Positions 52,419 to 55,322 of a stretch of DNA of 55,322 nt are shown here, piece after piece. The stretch is taken from NCBI GenBank assembly GCA_964579725.1, contig CAZOHG010000022.1:1-55322 (forward strand), read 5' to 3'. The position numbers were made by a program, and so were the translations under genes. The notes under the pieces were generated by a model. The model worked only from the letters and a program-made list of their open reading frames with translations. It was not told the DNA's origin and did no database searches. The stretch comes from CAZOHG01 sp964579725. GTDB lineage: Bacteria; Zhuqueibacterota; JdFR-76; BMS3Abin05. Position 1 is the stretch's first letter; the number at the start of each line of letters is the position of its first letter.

Positions 52419-52447
52419 TTGACATTTTGAGGAATTATTTTTACCTT
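52419..52447 (+). promoter_or_regulatory. Promoter, TTGACA-N17-TACCTT
   Basis: Consensus TTGACA and TACCTT are exactly 17 bases apart, the same pair and spacing as at 5563-5591. The transcript would have a leader of about 260 bases before the receptor ATG. Confidence 0.65.
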
Positions 52448-52631
52448 ACGAAAAAATAAAGCATTACCCTTCCTTGTTTTTGTATTAAATATTTTTCTTG
52501 CCAAATAAATCTGGGGTCAAGATTTAAAAGGTTTATTGAAATATTGAACAAAAAGATTGCTTTTGCCTAATCTTCGGAGCGGATTGGCGCAAAGGTACCT
52601 TGAACCTGTTTGTGGAAAAATATTTCTCGGA

Positions 52632-52640
52632 GGAGGTGAT
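52632..52640 (+). promoter_or_regulatory. Extended anti-SD complement in the leader
   Basis: GGAGGTGAT lies 76 bases before the receptor ATG, which has its own AGGAGG at 52702-52707. It recurs at 33931 before the CBM-like gene. Confidence 0.4.
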
Positions 52641-52715
52641 CGGCAACTTTCCGCGGCCACATCATTCCGTTTTATTCCTTTCTTTTATGCAAGTCAAAAA
52701 TAGGAGGCTCTATTG

Positions 52716-55322
52716 ATGAGGGTACGTTTGAAAAGTACTTTTGTCCGAGGGAGCATGATTTTGCTATTGCTTGCTCTCACGACGACGGCTTTTGCAGGGA
52801 CAACGGGGAAAATTGCGGGGTATGTTCGGGACAAAAGTAACAATGAACCGCTTCCGGGCGCAAACGTGATGATTGTGGGGACCAATTTGGGCGCCGCCAC
52901 GGATAAAAACGGCTATTTTTACATCATTAATATTCCGCCCGGGCAATACAAAGTTCAGGCACGCATGATTGGCTACCAAACGGTGGTCATGACCGGTGTG
53001 TTCGTTCAAGTTGACCGTACCACAAAGCTTAATTTTTCGTTGCGGCCTACAGTCCTTAATTTAGGCAAAGAAGTAATGGTCACAGCCGAGCGTCCGCTAA
53101 TTGAGCCGGATGTGACTACGAAAACAACAACTGTCTCAGCGGAAGAATTAAAAACCATGCCGGTTCGGGGTGTCAATGATATCATGACCCTGCAATCGGG
53201 TATTATGGAGGTGATGGGGTCCTTTAATAAAGTCCCCGGCTTCGATTCCCGCGGTATTGACGATGTTCATGTGCGCGGCGGGCGAAACGGTGAAATTGCC
53301 TATATGATCGATGGTATGTACGTAGAGGACGCCATTTATGCCGGTATGGGAACGATGCTCAATCGGGAAGCCATTCAGGAACTAACGGTCATTACCGGTA
53401 ATTTTAATGCGGAATATGGACAGGCACAGTCGTCGGTCGTGAATATCGTGACCAAGGAGGGGGGAACCACCTATTCTGGCCTACTGGAGGCCAGTTCCGG
53501 TGAAATTGCCGGCGCTTTGGGCTCTAAGCCGGACGATTTGCGCGATTCGCATCAGCTTATTGGGTCTTTCGGCGGCCCCGTTCCGCTAATTAAGCGTATG
53601 AACTTCTTTTTTTCCGGGAGTCAAGGATTTCATCGGTACGCCGTTTACCAGTTTGACGATATTACTTACGACCCCAAAAATCCCGACAAAAAAACATGGG
53701 CTTTCGGTGCCTATCGAAAGGCTTTTAAATGGGACACCATTCCCGGCTGGCGGGCTTTCGGATTTGACCACCAATGGGATTTTTCCGGAAAACTGACCTA
53801 CCGCCTCACCCCCAGCATGAAATTGATTCTGACCAACCGATTAACCTCCCACCAATTTCGCAATTTTGACTGGGCCTGGCAGTATGCCGAAGCCGGACGG
53901 CATATTGTTAACGATCGAACCGACCAGCAGGGGCTCATTTGGAAACACCAAATTAGTTCGTCTACATTTTATGAAGTCCGAGCAAGCCGATTTTGGAAAG
54001 GGCGTACCTTTCGGGTGCGGGGCATTCACGATCATGATTTGACGCCCGGCCACGCTGACAAACTTATTGAATTGGGGGCTACGGACGATCCCAACGGATT
54101 CGGCCCTCAGGAATACCCCTCGCGCTACACGGTGGGTGGGTTTTATGCTCCCATGCGATTTGTCCGCTATGATACCATGGACAATGGACTAATTCGTCAT
54201 GTGTACACGGGCAGTGCGACCCAATTTTGGACGCGTACCTACCAACAGACCTGGGAAGCTTCGGCAGCAGTGACCAGCCAGATCAACCGGCACCACCAAA
54301 TTAAATCCGGTGTGGAATACAAAACCTATGATCTCTATTTTCTGGAATTTCAATACCCGTGGATCCAAAACCCGTATTCTGAATACTATCTTAATCACCC
54401 TGAAGAAGGAAGTTGGTACATTCAGGACAAAATGGAATATGACAATTTGATTGTCAATGCAGGCGTGCGATTTGATTACGCCAATTCCGGTGGTTCCATG
54501 TGGGAAGACCCCACTAATCCGGCTACGCCCGTTATTACAGGGAAGAAAAAATACCAATGGTCTCCCCGATTGGGCATTGGCCATCCGATCACCGACAAAG
54601 CCACTTTTCACTTTGCTTACGGCCATTTTTTCCAAATTCCCGAATATCGAAATTTGTACACAAACAATGATCGGGATTTGTCCACCCCCCGGCCGCTTTT
54701 TGGGAATCCAAACCTGCGAGCTCAAAGGACGGTTGCGTACGAATTCGGCGTGCGCCAGCAAATCGGTAATGACTGGGCAGTGGATGTTACGGCCTGGTCG
54801 AAGGAAAGCAGTGAGTTGACGGGAACTATTAATGTGACCGGATTTGATCCCCACGGCATCGGTTTGTACGATTACTACGTCATGGTGAACCACGATTACG
54901 GCAGCAGCCGCGGTTTGGACATTTCAATTGAAAAACGTTACAGCCACTATTACAGAGGGCAACTTAATTACACCTATTCTGTAGCAAAGGGAAACCAATT
55001 TTACTCCTGGGCCGGGTATTGGAACAGCGTCACCGCGGAGAGCGAACCGAAAAAGGAATATTTAATGCCTTGGGATCAGCCGCACACATTGGACGCAAAT
55101 ATTTCGATTATTTTCCCCCGGTATTTCGGACCCAAGCTCTGGAAATTTAAACCTTTATCCGAATTTTATATGAATTTTATCGTGCGTCTGCACAGCGGGT
55201 ACCCTTACACACCGACGTCAGGTGGGCAGGCGTTGGAGCCAAACTCCGGCCGACGGCCCTGGTTTTTTGACATCGATACCATGATTCGTAAAGATATTCG
55301 AGTGTACAAGAATACTAAGATT
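52716..55322 (+). CDS. TonB-dependent outer-membrane receptor (3' end outside window)
   Basis: The first 869 residues of a receptor, open to the window edge. The signal peptide covers about 1-27 (SMILLLLALTTTAFAG). The carboxypeptidase-regulatory-like domain runs 29-110 (GKIAGYVRDKSNNEPLPGANVMIVGTNLGAA). The plug follows with DDVHVRGGRNGEIAYMIDGMYVED and EYGQAQSSVVNIVTKEGG, then the barrel with YGHFFQIPEYRNLY and YEFGVRQQIGNDWAVDVTAW. It is a paralogue of the receptor at 26395 with the same domain order but clear divergence. The ATG at 52716 has AGGAGG at 8-base spacing. By analogy with the first locus, a large secreted partner and a PorV-like protein may follow outside the window. Confidence 0.9.
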   Translation, partial: MRVRLKSTFVRGSMILLLLALTTTAFAGTTGKIAGYVRDKSNNEPLPGANVMIVGTNLGAATDKNGYFYIINIPPGQYKVQARMIGYQTVVMTGVFVQVDRTTKLNFSLRPTVLNLGKEVMVTAERPLIEPDVTTKTTTVSAEELKTMPVRGVNDIMTLQSGIMEVMGSFNKVPGFDSRGIDDVHVRGGRNGEIAYMIDGMYVEDAIYAGMGTMLNREAIQELTVITGNFNAEYGQAQSSVVNIVTKEGGTTYSGLLEASSGEIAGALGSKPDDLRDSHQLIGSFGGPVPLIKRMNFFFSGSQGFHRYAVYQFDDITYDPKNPDKKTWAFGAYRKAFKWDTIPGWRAFGFDHQWDFSGKLTYRLTPSMKLILTNRLTSHQFRNFDWAWQYAEAGRHIVNDRTDQQGLIWKHQISSSTFYEVRASRFWKGRTFRVRGIHDHDLTPGHADKLIELGATDDPNGFGPQEYPSRYTVGGFYAPMRFVRYDTMDNGLIRHVYTGSATQFWTRTYQQTWEASAAVTSQINRHHQIKSGVEYKTYDLYFLEFQYPWIQNPYSEYYLNHPEEGSWYIQDKMEYDNLIVNAGVRFDYANSGGSMWEDPTNPATPVITGKKKYQWSPRLGIGHPITDKATFHFAYGHFFQIPEYRNLYTNNDRDLSTPRPLFGNPNLRAQRTVAYEFGVRQQIGNDWAVDVTAWSKESSELTGTINVTGFDPHGIGLYDYYVMVNHDYGSSRGLDISIEKRYSHYYRGQLNYTYSVAKGNQFYSWAGYWNSVTAESEPKKEYLMPWDQPHTLDANISIIFPRYFGPKLWKFKPLSEFYMNFIVRLHSGYPYTPTSGGQALEPNSGRRPWFFDIDTMIRKDIRVYKNTKI

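Larger units (their letters stand above)
52373..52715. other. Long leader region of second TonB receptor gene
   Basis: About 340 AT-rich bases. It contains a good promoter (52419-52447), a weaker possible one near 52545-52575 (TTGAAC and TAATCT) and an extended SD (52632-52640). A 26-codon frame from GTG 52636 ends in a TGA overlapping the receptor ATG (TGATG), possibly a coupled leader peptide, but its own RBS spacing is poor. Confidence 0.5.

Noticed and set aside
54189..54893. A 234-codon antisense frame inside the second TonB receptor
   Set aside because: The plus strand is open and encodes clear TonB plug and barrel motifs through the region.

Overview
This window is a chromosomal piece of a Gram-negative bacterium, probably a thermophile-related member of the Fibrobacterota-Chlorobiota-Bacteroidota (FCB) assemblage such as KSB1, Calditrichota or Ignavibacteria. 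The lineage is an inference. It rests on several secreted proteins ending in type IX secretion (T9SS) type A sorting domains with the NYPNPFNP signature, a PorV/PorQ-type outer-membrane protein, and TonB-dependent receptors with an N-terminal carboxypeptidase-regulatory domain. GH57 and TrmB, both common in thermophiles, support the thermophile guess. Two runs of exactly 100 N (32786-32885, 35633-35732) show a gapped draft assembly, probably metagenomic. No insertion sequence, prophage, integrase or CRISPR array was seen.

Layout. 1-470: 3' end of 23S rRNA, 5S rRNA and a strong rRNA terminator. 0.5-5.4 kb: greA, an M48 lipoprotein protease, a membrane protein and a convergent secreted endonuclease/phosphatase-type enzyme. 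5.4-12.3 kb: a polysaccharide block with two GH28-type beta-helix enzymes and a large T9SS protein with a TIM-barrel glycosidase-like domain; the first GH28 gene is preceded by about 700 bp of non-coding DNA with its own promoter and terminator-like hairpin. 12.4-18.5 kb: alpha/beta hydrolase, acyl-CoA synthetase, tRNA-Val(CAC), a DUF3783-like protein with a secernin-type C69 hydrolase, and a KamA-type radical SAM aminomutase. 18.9-22.8 kb (minus strand): a probable operon of GntR/YtrA regulator, a 55-codon small gene, slipin, secreted alpha/beta hydrolase, DUF5808 protein and YbjQ, with a clear inverted-repeat operator at its head. 22.9-26.0 kb (minus): hpnC-hpnD-hpnE squalene synthesis operon.

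26.4-46.3 kb (plus) looks like an alpha-glucan acquisition region: TonB receptor, a very large secreted protein with Asp-rich calcium-type loops, PorV-like protein, a modular carbohydrate-binding-like T9SS protein built from a duplicated three-module unit, an SGNH/TPR membrane protein, a secreted metallophosphatase, MalE-MalF-MalG type ABC importer genes (no ATPase), a TrmB-family regulator and an exported GH57 glycoside hydrolase. 46.6-51.1 kb: a 1508-residue T9SS protein with two pectate-lyase-3 beta-helix domains. 51.3-52.4 kb: Tat-exported LD-carboxypeptidase. 52.7 kb to the end: a second TonB receptor, cut by the window edge.

How it fits together (inference): T9SS and TonB functions place polysaccharide-binding and degrading proteins at the cell surface, oligosaccharides enter the periplasm, and the MalEFG importer brings alpha-glucans in under TrmB control. 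Sigma-70-like promoters recur with TTGACA/TTGACT, a 17-bp spacer and -10 hexamers such as TACCTT, TAACTT, TATATT and TATACT.
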